Shown: piece by piece, positions 33,444 through 45,943 of the stretch | How positions within the stretch are numbered: position 1 is the stretch's first letter | How the letters are laid out: every line of letters begins with the position of its first letter | The notes under the pieces: generated by a model | Seen by the model: only the letters and a program-made list of their open reading frames with translations | Databases searched by the model: none | Told to the model about the DNA's origin: nothing | Made by a program: the position numbers and the translations under genes | Origin: Hsuehochloa calcarea | Taxonomy: Eukaryota > Streptophyta > Magnoliopsida > Poales > Poaceae | Direction of reading: 5' to 3' | DNA: 64,000 nt | Assembly: GCA_036346395.1 (NCBI GenBank) | Contig: CM070598.1 | Location: 9,779,517 to 9,843,516 of the forward strand

Positions 33444-36400
33444 ATCCAGGCTGCCACACTGTTTCTGAATGTGTTGGTTCTATGTGCAGAGATATGTGGC
33501 GCTGAAGGTGCAGAAGAGCGCACAACACTACACTGAGGCAGCCATGGATGAGATCAAGATCTTGAAGCAGATTGCCGATGGTGACCCTGATGACACCCGG
33601 TGTGTGGTTAAGCTTCTCGACCACTTCAAGCACTCGGGCCCTAATGGGAGCCATGTGTGCATGGTGTTTGAGTTTCTTGGTGATAACTTGCTGACACTGA
33701 TAAAGTACACGGACTACCATGGGATTCCACTTCCGATGGTTAAGGAGATATGCCGGCATGTGCTCATTGGCCTTGACTACCTCCACCGAGAGCTTTCTAT
33801 TATTCACACTGACCTTAAACCTGAGAACATATTGCTCGTGTCCTCTATTGACCCCTCAAAGGACCCCCGGAAGTCGGGTGTGCCACTGGTGCTGCCTGCT
33901 GCAAAGACCGATGAGCCACCTTCAAAGGAACCTGCATCATCAGTGAATGGTGGCCTCACCAAGAATCAAAAGAAGAAGATTCGGAAGAAAGCCAAGCGCG
34001 CAGCCGCTGTAACTTCAGAAGGCAGTGGGGCTGTGGCATCCGCTGATACAGATGGGTCAGATGATAGGGGGGATTTGAGTACAGCAAATGAGGGCAGTCC
34101 TAGCCAGGAGGGAGACAAAACGGGAGGAACAGGAGGACATAGGCGGGGCAGCAAAGAGACTAGGAAGAGAATGGCGATGCAGGCTGATCTAAAGTGCAAG
34201 CTGGTGGACTTTGGAAATGCATGTTGGACATACAAACAGTTCACAAGTGATGTCCAAACAAGGCAATACAGATGCCCTGAGGTGATACTGGGCTCCAAGT
34301 ATTCTACGTCTGCTGATTTGTGGTCCTTTGCATGCATATGCTTTGAGCTTGCCACAGGGGATGTGCTCTTTGATCCGCATAGTGGCGACAATTTTGACAG
34401 GGATGAGGTATATACATTTCTTTCCTCGCTCCTGTTTCAACTAAGACATACTTTTGATATCTATACGACATTGTACTCCAATTATCACCTGATAACAAGT
34501 GTCCCCCACTTTAACTTAAAGGAAAGGTAGTTGTCACAAACTCACAATAAACATGTGAATCTATGATACCTACAGCCTGAGACTCCAGTTTGGTCCGTTC
34601 CCTTCGTTTGCTTTTCCGAACTATACTTGAAAGGAAAGTCTTTCACACCGACACTGTGCACTGCATGTTATATAATTATTAATTAACCCTCTAAACTTCA
34701 ATTTTTGTGTCATCTAGTTGTGATGCAATCTCATAACCAAACTCAATGAAATGAAAGTTACTAAAACTCTATTCTGGATAACTTGTTTCTTATCTTAACA
34801 TTTTAATGTGTATTAGCTGGTTCTAATCTTTAGGTTTGGTAGGAGCCTAATCGTTATTGTGGAAATAAAACAAACAAAAAATGAATATGGAACTTCCTTT
34901 TCTAATTACATATCACATTTAAACTATGTTAATCCTATTTTAATCTGGAAAATAAATGCAAAATCTTCTTGCTTTGTCTTGAACCTTCAACCCAACACGA
35001 TCAATATTCTAGGTTGGCTTTGCTTTTCAATTATAGTTGGTGCCCACTGCCCAGTCCTGTCATATCCTCCTATGATGCTAAATTAAATCGCCCTTCCAGC
35101 TGTTCACGGCAAGTTCTTCCATTTTGCAAATTTTGAATGGTTGTAGTTAATCTCATGTTGTTATTTCCCTAATATATTATATATTATTAATTATCTTCTG
35201 TTTTTTATTCAAGAGTGATGGCATCCATGTTTGAACGGTAGCTGGGATGGCACAAGTCATTGCCCACCTTTTCCACTTAGTATTTTACCATAATTTTGAA
35301 CATTGGTATCTTACCTTTGGTACTTAGTTTTTGAAGACAAGGCCATTTATTCTTGCTCCCCTTATGGAAGAACTAAATGGTAGGCAATATTGCTTGCCAT
35401 TGTTTTTTAGGTTCCACTTTATAATGTATTATCTGGTTCCGAAGCTGTGATTTTAATCATGAAACACCTATGTATCACATATTTATTATCAAAGATGCGA
35501 TTGATGCTTTCGAGTTTCGACAACCAGTCAACTTTCATGTCTAAATCATTTGTTCAAGAAGAGCAAAACTGGGGTAAAAAAATGACGACAAAAAGAAAAG
35601 AGAGTGGAGCTAAGTTATAGTGAGGTGATATAAGTCATTATTTCTCTTGCAAAGGCTCGCAACATTGCTGTGTGCTAATATCGCATCTTGACTTTGTGCT
35701 AATGTTACACACTGACTGGGCTGAACTAGGATGTTTCAGACTTTCAGTATTTTGTGGGTATCCTGGTAAGAAGGTATTTTGAACATGATTAATAAATCCA
35801 TTTTGTCTTCTGTCTAGTACTCTAGTGTATGGTATTGGATGAAAATTGGACAAGTACATGATGAAATTGTATTGTTTGAGTTGAGCTAAAAGCTCAAACT
35901 CTTTGTGTATTGTTCTAGTCGATTGACCTCTGCGTATTTACGGGGATCAACTGCTTAGTACCATTGTATATGTCCTTGAAAATCTCATTTAGCAAGATTT
36001 CGGAGTTGAAAAGTATACTGATTAATCACTGTATGGATGCCAAGCATGAGCCTTTGTTTGGATGCCATATGAAATAAAAATGGGGAAGTAATAAATTGCA
36101 ATGATTTTTCATTTATTTATGTTGTCCTAGACTACGGAATGATAACATTTTTTTATGAAACAATATGAGCAATTCCTACTGGATGCAGGATCACCTTGCG
36201 CTGATGATGGAGCTACTAGGAATGATGCCTCGAAAGGTAAAGGCGGTCCGCATTTCCCTTAGTTTTAAGGAAATATTGCAAGTGTTCTTAATTCTTGATA
36301 TATCACAATGACAATGCTGTTTCCTAGATTGCCTTGGGTGGTCGATATTCACGCGAGTTCTTCAATCGTTATGGGGACTTGAGGCACATTCGGCGCTTGC

Positions 36401-36771
36401 GGTTCTGGCCTCTCAACAAGGTTCTCACTGAGAAGTACGAATTCAGTGACAGAGACTCAAATGACATGGTGGAGTTTCTTGTTCCAATACTTGATTTTGT
36501 GCCTGAAAAGCGCCCTTCGGCTGCTGAATTGCTTCAACATCCATGGCTTAATGCTGGGCCCCTTCGATGGCAGCCCAAAACGCTGCCAGACTCCACAATG
36601 AATTCCGTTGATAGTGTATTACAGAAGCAAAGGAAAGAGAGTGATGAAAGAGATGCAATGGCAGTGGAGTTGGGGAACGTTGCAATAGATGGTGCTTCAT
36701 CCATGATGGTGAAAGATCCCCAAGCAAATACTAAGCAAAGTAAAGTAAATGCTACCCCTTCTAAGAAGTGA
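32967..36771 (+). CDS. SRPK-type serine/arginine protein kinase
   Basis: Four coding exons give 537 residues: 32967-33170, 33490-34407, 36189-36236, 36328-36771. The acidic N-terminus has SSDYTSEDEGTEDYRRGGYH, usual in SRPKs. The kinase core has a glycine loop LGWGHFSTVW, Lys74 in VALKVQKS, catalytic IIHTDLKPENIL with Asp176 (HTD instead of HRD is the SRPK norm) and DFG Asp308. A spacer of roughly 110 residues rich in K, S and T, with KKKIRKKAKR, splits the kinase lobes. The C-lobe ends with PWLNAGP. SRPKs phosphorylate RS dipeptides of SR splicing factors, in cytoplasm and nucleus. Intron 1 has a CT microsatellite. The start sits only 90 bp right of a MULE. Confidence 0.94.
33412..33436. repeat. 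(CT)n microsatellite in SRPK intron 1
   Basis: About 12 CT units, 54 bp before exon 2. Pyrimidine-rich, but too far from the acceptor to be its polypyrimidine tract. Confidence 0.95.
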
Positions 36772-37082
36772 GATGCTATTAATTTTACAAGCTAAATTGT
36801 AAGACTTTGTTTCCGGTTAAGATATGTTTCATGAGTGGGAAGCGAGTGTTTCTTTACGTTTGATATAATGTTAGGGGTAGCTACCGAGGGAAAAGAAGAG
36901 TAGGTCAAACATTTGTTGTATGGGGTTGGTTGGACAAGGTTAGATTTGTTGGGGGTTGAAGAGACCCCTAACCCGTTTCCTGGACATATTCTTTTGTACA
37001 ATTAGAATCTGCAAATTTTTGAAGTTCTTTAGGAGTGAACAACGCTGAACCAAGACCATTTTACCTTGTTCTTCTGTGTGAA
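36772..37082 (+). other. SRPK 3' UTR region
   Basis: T/G-rich sequence after the stop; no canonical AATAAA was found. Confidence 0.35.
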
Positions 37083-37407
37083 CCTGGCTTGGAATTTCTG
37101 GTAGGAACCATTTGAAAGCAGCCTTTCAAATGGATTTCATTGGGTAATACGGCCACTGGTCTGTAGACCAGTCTAGCTTGGAATTTCTGGTAGGAACCAT
37201 ATGAAAGCAGCCTTTGAACTGGATTCCATAGGGTAATACAACTTCTGCCCCGTAGACCATTTGAAATGGTGTTTCATCGGCTGCTTGTCGTAGTGCGTAA
37301 AGCTCAGAGCATTGAGTAGAGCTTGTCCATCCCAACCCTGAGCGTCTCAAGCGTACTTTGAGACGATCAAATACCATTTTTTGTTTCATGCATTCGTGAT
37401 TTGGCAA
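37083..37407 (-). mobile_element. Ty3/gypsy polyprotein fragment (integrase end)
   Basis: The minus strand reads ADETPFQMVYGAEVVLP near 37240-37290, the well-known integrase tail motif of plant Ty3/gypsy retrotransposons (ETPF-x-L-VYGAE-AVLP). The frame continues to 37126 but is truncated on both sides. Within it, GCTTGGAATTTCTGGTAGGA recurs at 37087 and 37176, an 89-bp tandem duplication. A dead fragment. Confidence 0.7.
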
Positions 37408-38585
37408 TTAGCGCGCTCAACTACTCCTTATGTCTTTGGGCACGCCTTAAGCATATATAATTTTACACATAATTACATCTGTAATATATTCTGCATCCAT
37501 CTGCAGTTGTCCGTGCGTTTCAGCGTCTGTGCATTCAAAGTACTTGTGTGCTGTGTAGCCTCTGTAGGATCAGTTTTGTTGGATTTGGAAGCGGAGATTG
37601 ATTGTGGCTGGGTTGCCTGCGGTGTTAATGATAAGTTTGCCTTGCAAGCTTGGGGGACACCTATCGTTGCATCCGAATCCGATGGTTATGTTGTTCTGTT
37701 GGTTAGAGTGCTTACTTTCTTGATCTTCCCGATTACTAGTTTCATTAAACATAGAATACAGATAGGGAGTCACTAATTTGATAGATAGAATGCCACTGAA
37801 TTTCTGACAGCACTCGTAGATGTGGCAGGCATCTTTGCAGCACAAACCTTGGGGCTCGAATCAAATCTATAATGAGTTGAATTGAATATAATGAGTTGAA
37901 TTGAACGGAATTCTCGGACTAATGGCAATGCTGTACCGCTACAAAACCGCTGCTCAGCAGCAACGCAAGTATTATTATTGAGAAATTAGTGGCTTCTTCT
38001 TGAGTGTGTTTGGAACTACTTCGGCTTTGGCTTTTCGTTCAAAAAAAAAAAAAATAAGTCGTTCCAAAGAACTAGCTTTTCGCAGCCACTTTTCTCTGAA
38101 GCCGTTTCGTGTTACAACGTGCAAAAGCCGCTTACGGAGAGCTTCCGCGGCTTCCCGCAGCCTCCATTCCGAATTTACCATTGAAGTTGGGGGTAGTTAC
38201 CCACCGATTGCCACTCCATAAAAGCCCCAACGCTGCCACCCCCCGGCCCGCTTGGCTCCCTCCTCCCCCGGCCGCCCACCTCCTCCTCCACCCCCGGTGC
38301 CCTCCACCCCGGCTCCCTCCTCCGCCGGCGGCCACCTCCTCCTCCCCCGACGCTCACCTCCTCCCCCGACGCCCTCCTCCCCGGCTCCATCCTTCCCCGG
38401 CGCCCTCCTCCCCAGCGCTTGCGTGGCCCAGATCTAGATCTGGATCTCGTCTGTGGCCACCCTCTTCCACCTCCCTCCTCCCGCGGCCGCTGTCCTCCTC
38501 CTCCCTATACCCCGCGCTAGCCCGGTTGCCAGCCGGCTCCCTCCTCCCCCGCCGCCCAAACCCTAGCCACCAGCGGTGGCTCTGT
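37408..38585. other. Gene-free stretch with a CCT/CCG-rich low-complexity block
   Basis: Bases 38220-38560 are strongly C-rich and translate to proline- and serine-rich frames on +, and glycine-rich ones on -, without conserved domains. Bases 37870-37905 repeat ATAATGAGTTGAATTGAA. No gene called. Confidence 0.4.
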
Positions 38586-38589
38586 TTTC

Positions 38590-39030
38590 TTATTCTTTTT
38601 TCGGTAGTAAATTTGACGTTTTGTAATAATTGTTTGTCTTAATAATTATTTATTGTAATATTTTTCACTGTAATAATTACTTGTTGTAATAATTGTCGTT
38701 AAATACGCTAATTGCGGTTTATTGTGTTGTTTGCAGTATATTGTCGCTAATCGCAGTATATTGTTGTTAATCGTCATTGAATACGATCAATTGCAATAGC
38801 CATCGTTCATTGCAGTCAACTATGTTAATTATCGTTAATTGCAGTTAATTATCATTAAATTGCGGTAGTTGCCGTTTATTGTGGTAATTCTCTTCAATTG
38901 CGGTAGTTGTCGTTTGTTGCGATAATTCTTGTTAGTTGTGGTAGTTGTCGCCAATTGCGTTAGTCGTCGTTAATAATAGTAAATTGTTGTTAGTTGTCGT
39001 TAAATATTGTTAATTACGTTAAACGACATC
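38590..39030. repeat. Array of diverged GTTAATTGCGGTAGTTGTC-like units
   Basis: About 400 bp built almost entirely from variants of TTGTCGTTAATTGCGGTA: examples at 38690, 38750, 38830, 38860, 38900, 38940 and 38985. Spacing is irregular, roughly 10-40 bp. No open frame of note. Looks like a very old minisatellite or a replication-slippage tract. Confidence 0.6.
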
Positions 39031-40760
39031 AAACAAGCTATTACTATCCTTATAGGCATATCAGACATTTCTCATCTCAGAAACTGCAGCTAACCTACTT
39101 AAAAGTCACACAGCTAAACATCAAATATCTTCACCAATTGCTCGACCTTGTAGTCGTTCGGTTTTGCGGCTCGATCGAACGCGCCAGAAACCCACATACC
39201 ATGCCAAACATGCCTCTAGATTAGCTAGGTGGCATCGTGCACCTCTTGACAAGTGTGGCCATGTACTTGTCGTGGTGCTCGGTAAGGGCCAGCTCGAGCT
39301 CGCTGGGTGGCCTGGAGCCGTCACTTGAGAAGACCACCCCCCGGAGCTTGTGAACATCATCTGGTCTTCCAACTTCATTCAAAATGCACGCACGCGTAGG
39401 CATGGGCATTGTTAGTTGGTGGTAAGCTGGTTGATTTGTTGCGAAAGCTGTGATGTGGGGTCTACTTATGCGGTGGATTTTTGACCACCGCACTGCATGC
39501 TGGTACCGACGAAGAAGCCGACAAGGCGCTGGTGGCGGCAGGGCGGCTCGATGGAGTCGAAGAAGGCTTGCATCTGTGCGGCCATGGAGTCGTACCTGGC
39601 GAAGAAGTTGAAGAGGAACTTATCGGCGTCGGGAAGACCGTCGGGGTCCACAACGGGGATGTTGGGCGAGATTTTTTTTTATTTGCTAAAATGGCATCGT
39701 TGACGATCATAATAACAAATTTAGCCTTCTCTTGACGCGAATAACAAAAATAACATCACGATACTGCCGTCGCTTCACGTCACCATGTCCAATCCCCAGG
39801 GGGCCGAACTCCCCCTCCAATATGCCCCTCTCCGCACGCCACGTGTGTAGTTACCGAGTATAGTGCCGATACGGTCCTTTGCTGAACAAGTGAAAGGCCA
39901 AGTAAAGTGTAGTACTAGATTAAATTTTAGTTTGATTGAACAATCCTTTGCCGAGCCGAGTGAAATGACATTTAATCTAGTCTGTGACCTCGAGCTGACA
40001 GACCATCCAACTTCCAACCTCATCGTGTGGGTCCAACTCTTCAATGGAAGCAACAAAAAGTCACTCGCCTGCTACAACATTTTCCCACTACGCCGCCGCA
40101 CACCGAAGCCCGTGCAAATATGCGCTGCTACATGCTGGAGCCGCCTTCGTGAGCTCGCTGTCCGCGCCAGTGCGCCGCCGCTCACCACGGCAGCACCGCC
40201 CCGCCAAAACGCCACCGTCCACACGCGCAGCCGCCCGAACGCCGCCGCACAGAATGCGGCCACCCCGCGCAAGCCAGCTGTTGTGCCCGAGGCCAAGCCG
40301 CCGCGTGCTCCCGACGCTGCTACTGTACATCACCTTCGTGTTGTGCACTCCGGAGGCCGCCTTCACGCCGTGAGTGCCCGATGCGCCGCACGACACCTTT
40401 GCACCTAGTCCCGCCACCACGCCATATGCCCCAAGGCGCCAAGCCACCGCCACGCCCGACATGCGCTGCTACCTTCCGCTGCTCCAAGTGCGTCTGCCGA
40501 GCGTCAGCCCGCGCGCCAACGTATCCGCCTCGGTCCGCGTCCGATGCACCGCACCGGGATCACCGCCACCGCACACACCCGCTCCGCCGAGCACCGGCCC
40601 GCGCGCCACCGTCTCCACCTCGCGTTGCCACCTTCGAGCATGTACCCAAAGCTGCCGCTGACACCGTGCTGCGCGCCTGCGCCACAACCATACCACCCGC
40701 ACTTTGTAAGAGGGCCCTCAGAGTTCTAAAAATTATGAGAAAATTTTCGCGGATAAGAAA
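39031..40760. other. GC-rich non-coding or relic sequence
   Basis: Several open frames of 60-180 codons overlap on both strands. Minus strand 39466-39651 reads DPDGLPDADKFLFNFFARYD, which has a natural composition but no family I know. 40080-40700 is GCC-rich; its frames are rich in A, P, R and H. Probably transposon-captured sequence. No gene called. Confidence 0.35.
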
Positions 40761-43736
40761 ATTTTGAGGAAAACCCCTTAGAGTTTGGGAAATTACTGCG
40801 TATTTTGGATTTTTATATATTCTTCCAAAATGACCCTTTAGGAAACTGATTTATGCGATAGATTAGTATGTTTGATGATTATTGTATAATTTAGACCATC
40901 GGTTTATGATCAATTGCTTTAATATTATTCTTTTATGCAATAACCATAAACTAACCCTAGAAAGTAAATTTTAAGGTATATGAGCTTCCATAAATTTATG
41001 AAACCTTAGACCTAGTTCACATTGGAAGCATCATATTTTTATTAGTTTATTTTTCCTGGTATTATGTGTTTGGGAAATTATTTAATGGGTTTAGTAATTC
41101 TAAAAATTGCTCCAAGACCTTAAAAGTTATCAGAAAAATGCAAAAAAAAAAATCAGGAAAATTATGGGAAATGTATGAAATTATCTACTGAATAGATAAA
41201 ATTAATATTTACTATTTTGCACTCGTTTCATGCATTTAAAATGTTTTACCAGTTGTAAACATATAGAAATTTGCATAAATTGTGTGAGACATGTTTGATA
41301 TCGCTAAGTGGATATTTGTTTGCCCCGGATGGTAGCAATGATAAGCTCATATTATGCTATATGGAGACCTGTAGCAATCTCCTAGTTATCCCTTAACTTT
41401 GTAAAGATGTCTTTTTCTTGCACGAGTTGCATTAGTAGTATAGATTCAGCTCCTGACGAGCTTGGTCCTGCTCCTGCTGAGCATTTGTTATCTTTTGCTT
41501 TAGGATGGAATCTTATGCATTAAATCATTTTTTTCAGACACCATAGATAAAATAATGGTCTAAGTTGTTCTATTAATAGAACAAATTGCCAGTAGCATAC
41601 CTTACCTGTATTAAATTAATTTTGCATTGAATACATTTTGTAAATAATATGCTTGAAAATTAAAAATATGTTCCTTGACTTGCTAACAAAATATTGGACA
41701 TGTACTCTTGGTATCAAATAAGCCCAAATTCACTAGCTTGTAGTGCACGGATGCCAGATGGCAAAAGGAAAAGTATTTTTTTCAGTGACACCGGAACGAG
41801 ACTAGTCATATGTTGATATCTGGTGGAACACTTTAGTTAGAAAACACCATATTCCTCAAATAAGTATAGAATAACTTCAAACCTAAGGCTTTGAGTCTAT
41901 ATAACACTATCCTCCACCACACTGATCTCTTAATCGAAGAACTTTGTAAGCAGAATGTTACATGGTATAAATTGGTTTTATGCCAACAAAATTGTACTCT
42001 TGTTGAAGTATGATTGTAAATCTTTGCTAAAACTTCGAGTTGATTTCAAGCAAATGCCTGATGCGCACGCTATCACTCGAAATTTTTATAGTTGGCATGA
42101 AGAGGGGGGATATTGGGCTTGTGTGGGATATTGGAACTTAAGAGGCATAGAAAAATATTCAAAACAAGAGTCGTGGTAGGCATAGTGGCATATCATAGGT
42201 CAAAGCCAGAAGCAATAAATTAATCTAGTTTATTTTGAAAGATAATTAAAATAAATTATATTATTATTATCATTATCCAGTTAATATGGAAAATGATATT
42301 TACGTCATTGCCGACACTCATGCTATGGGCAACCATAATCACTGCTACCACGAAGGGCAATTGATTTGTGTCTTCAGCAATGTGTTAATCGCCAGCATAT
42401 GGGAATGCACATAGCAAATCGACGGCCGCTTGAAGCAGTCACACATATGCCACATTGGCTATGCACTGAAGCGTGCCATACTCATCGGAAATGACACATG
42501 CATAAATTGGTTAGTGTTGTCTACAACTACATCACCACCAGAAACCATATCACTTGCTTGAAGCAAATATAGCCCCTGAAATAAAAATATAATGACCTAT
42601 TAAATTTTGTTGATCCTAAATGATCTAAATTTGGTCATGTTAATTATGGCATTACAAATTAAAATCAGGTGTACAATTTATCACCCTTAATTAAGTATGG
42701 TGTTCCTGTTGAACAATAAATATTCTCGTTGAATAGTTATATTATTTGGGTGATTCAACTAAGATTTGAAGTCTAGAAGAAAATATAGTATTTTAATGTA
42801 GATTAACTATAGTCAAATATTTATGTTCCTGAAGAGCATCCTGTAGTTTTACGCTGTTAGAACACACTGCTTATGACCATAAGAAAATATGTTGCATAAT
42901 TATAAACTCGAAGTTTAATGATTTAAATTATTTAAAATAAGGTATGAGTAATTGGATCAAAACTTAGGCAAATAAGAAAGAAGCTAGTCATAGATTAAGT
43001 CTGTCAACTCTCGAACCCCTCTTGGGACCTTCGCCGCAGATTAATAACCAACCCAGAGTTGGAATATCCTACATAATATTAGGATCGTGCAATTTTTCCT
43101 GCCACTGCACTGATAAAAGTCTAGCTCACTGCGTATAATTATCAAACCCCTGTTGAAATAAGTGCGTGTTGGAGGAATCAAACATTTTTCATATGTTATC
43201 ACCATTGTAGCATACACCTTTGGGCCACCAAGAGTTGTTGGAGATCATGTTGGATCTGAAATTCAATCAATCATATGCCCATGACAGATGAATTTTTTGG
43301 GGTATGCTATTAATAAAGATCGAATCTCGGCATTAGGGGAAGAGAAATGCCAAAAAGTTCGAATGCTGTCATATTTTTCAGAAGGAAAAGGTCTTTAGTA
43401 ATAAGATACACACACTAGTCAAGCAAAACTTAAGGTTTAGTTTATACTCTTCTACACCAGAAGCGGGGAGCCTGCTAGATACTTTCCAATTATGGAGGAG
43501 TTACCACAGTGTTTACTTGCAGTAAATACGTTGCTAGGAGTGGAATACCTCGGGTTGAATAGTATATCCACATATGCAAAATTGACTTATTGGTTCTTGA
43601 TCTAAAATATGTGGGGACGCTTACGGGTCTAAGATCTAATGACACTAATTGAAGCAATTATTAATCGCTCCTTTAATTCTCTTGAAGAGAACTCACCTTG
43701 AAGGTGAAATACCTCATGATGAGGTTGTAAGATCGA
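40761..43736. other. AT-rich intergenic DNA
   Basis: No gene, tRNA or clear element ends were recognised over 3 kb. Open frames are under 75 codons. Likely old retrotransposon internal sequence beyond recognition. Confidence 0.4.
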
Positions 43737-45943
43737 TGTGGCCGACTAGAGGGGGTGAATAGGCGGTTTTAAAATTCTTTCGCGCTAAAACCAATATATA
43801 ATGCAGAAGCTAATAACGAATTGGTTTTGCACAATTAAAACTTAAATCAACTAGGCTCAACTAAGTGCACCAACAATACAAGAGAGCAATCACACAATGA
43901 TATATGAACAATTAAAGCATGAATGTAAATTGCTCAAAGTAAAGCACAAGTAAAAACAAGATGAACACAATTATATTTTACCGTGGTGTTCGGAGACTTG
44001 CCAGTCTCCCCTAATCCACGTTGAGGTAAGCCCAACCACGTTGGACCGGCGCCACTAATTAAGCCAACACCTCCGAGGTAAGTCCAACCACTTGGACCGG
44101 TTCCAAACCGAACCAACACCTCGCTCCACTAAGGTTGCCCTTCCTCCACTCCGGAGATGGCGAGCACCAAACCACTCACAAACCGTCGGGTCTTCTCACA
44201 AGCTTCTTGAGAAGATCACCGGGCACGACGCCTCCACACCGTCTAGGTGTCGGCAAACACCAAGAGTAACAAGACCCGACGTTCACTTGAACTAATCAAG
44301 TGTCAACGCTCAAGTGGATACACAATCCACTACCTAAGGCAACACATGCAATTAGGGTTTACTCTCCAAGCTCACCAAGTGCAACACATGCACATAAGAG
44401 ATTGAGTATATCACTCACAAGAACACCAGCAACCTCTCCCAACCGGCCAAGGTGACTATATATAGCCAACACACAAAAACTAGCTGTTGGGAGACAAACC
44501 CCTGAAAAATCAGGGAAATCGGAAGTTCCGCCGTTCAAAGTCCGGAACTTCCGCACCTCAGCGATAAGCACAGCAACGGCTATATCAGACGAGAAACTAG
44601 CCGTTGGAAATAAAATCCGGAACTTCCGCCAACCAAATTGCGGTACTTCCGATTATCGGAGCTTCCGTTTCTCAAGGGCGGAACTTCCGCTTCCACTCAG
44701 GTCCAACACATGGCACCTTCTGGAAAAAATATTCCGCGCCAAATCAGAACTTCAGATGTGCGGTAGTTCCGCTCCCAGCATGGCGGTACTTCCGCGCTTC
44801 CAAAAATCGGCTAAGTCCCGAAATGAGTGCTTCTATGGAAAATACGTTCCGCAGGAAATCGGACCGTCCGGCCTGCGGTGTTCCGCAGTTAACACACCGG
44901 ACCTTCCGGCCTGCGGAACTTCCGCAGTTATACTGCCGGAACTTTCGATTATCCTGCCAGAAAACAGCAATGGCTTTTTCAACAACTTCAATTGCAAAAC
45001 ACATTTTCCAATTGATGTGCCATGCCAACAAGGATCACAAGCAAGATTCCCAACAAGTTGCAAAACACATTTGCCAACTTTAGAATCATACTACAAGGAA
45101 TAAGATACATGGACTTACACCATTTGCAAAACACATTTGCAAAATTAAGTCACATGCTACAAGAAATCGAACATGAGCTTCAACTATTTGCAAAACACCT
45201 TCGCAAATAACAGCATCATACCACAAGGCCAAGGTGCATGGACTTCAACCATTTGTAAAACACATTTGCAAACTATAGTCCAATGCCACAAAGATTAAGT
45301 GCATGAGCATCAATTATTTGCAATACACATTCGCAAATAATAGCTCCATACATAGATGAGCTAGAGCAAATATAATGAGCTATCAACACATGACTAACTC
45401 AAACTACTAGTCAAGACCACTCTTAATAGTACGACAATCCTATACTAGCAATCCGGTCTACCAACCAAACTCAAAGACCGGTAAAAGACTATGAATACAT
45501 CCTTAGCCCTAGCTAATCATACCTTTACCTTGCATCTTCTTGAAACTTGATGACGCACATCAACACTTCAAGTACGGGTCCTTGACTTGACAATCATCAA
45601 CACATTATGATCTCTTTACTTCGGGATCTTGCCTTGAACATCATCAACACATGATGATTTCTACAACCCGAGTCTTCACATGCATCACTGCATGATGCAT
45701 TCCTTCATTAGACCTCCATCAACACATGATGTCTCCTTTTCTTGACTTGATATGCATCAACACATGATGCATCTTTTACACCAAGCTCTTGACTTGATGA
45801 TCAACTCATGATCATCCCAAGTCTTCCTCATCCCGGAACATAACATATTCATCCAACTCATGGAAAATGTTAGTTCCACAACATGATTATCATTAATTAC
45901 CACACTATACCATTAACTCATAATGGCGGGTCTAGATCTTTCA
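43737..45943 (-). mobile_element. Sirevirus-type (Ty1/copia) LTR, minus orientation, 2.2 kb
   Basis: Read on the minus strand, a purine tract (AAAAAGGGGGAGAT) is followed by TGAAAGATCTAG...; the LTR ends ...CGGCCACA at 43737. It contains a cluster of about a dozen GGAACTTCCGC-like palindromic motifs (44518-44950), then five or so TTTGCAAAACACATTTGCAA repeats (45000-45340), and ATCAACACATGATG repeats (45540-45790). Large, CpG-bearing, palindrome-rich LTRs and repeated purine tracts are described for Sireviruses. No second LTR was found, so the element is truncated to the right. Confidence 0.65.

Noticed and set aside
33469..34530. 353-codon open frame as a complete kinase
   Set aside because: It is SRPK exon 2 with intron readthrough at both ends; the P-loop and C-lobe are in other exons.
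38109..38642. 177-codon proline-rich open frame
   Set aside because: Produced by a CCT/CCG tract; all three frames are open and low-complexity.
39863..40408. 181-codon open frame
   Set aside because: Frames on both strands are equally open in GCC-rich DNA, and no domain or splice structure supports it.
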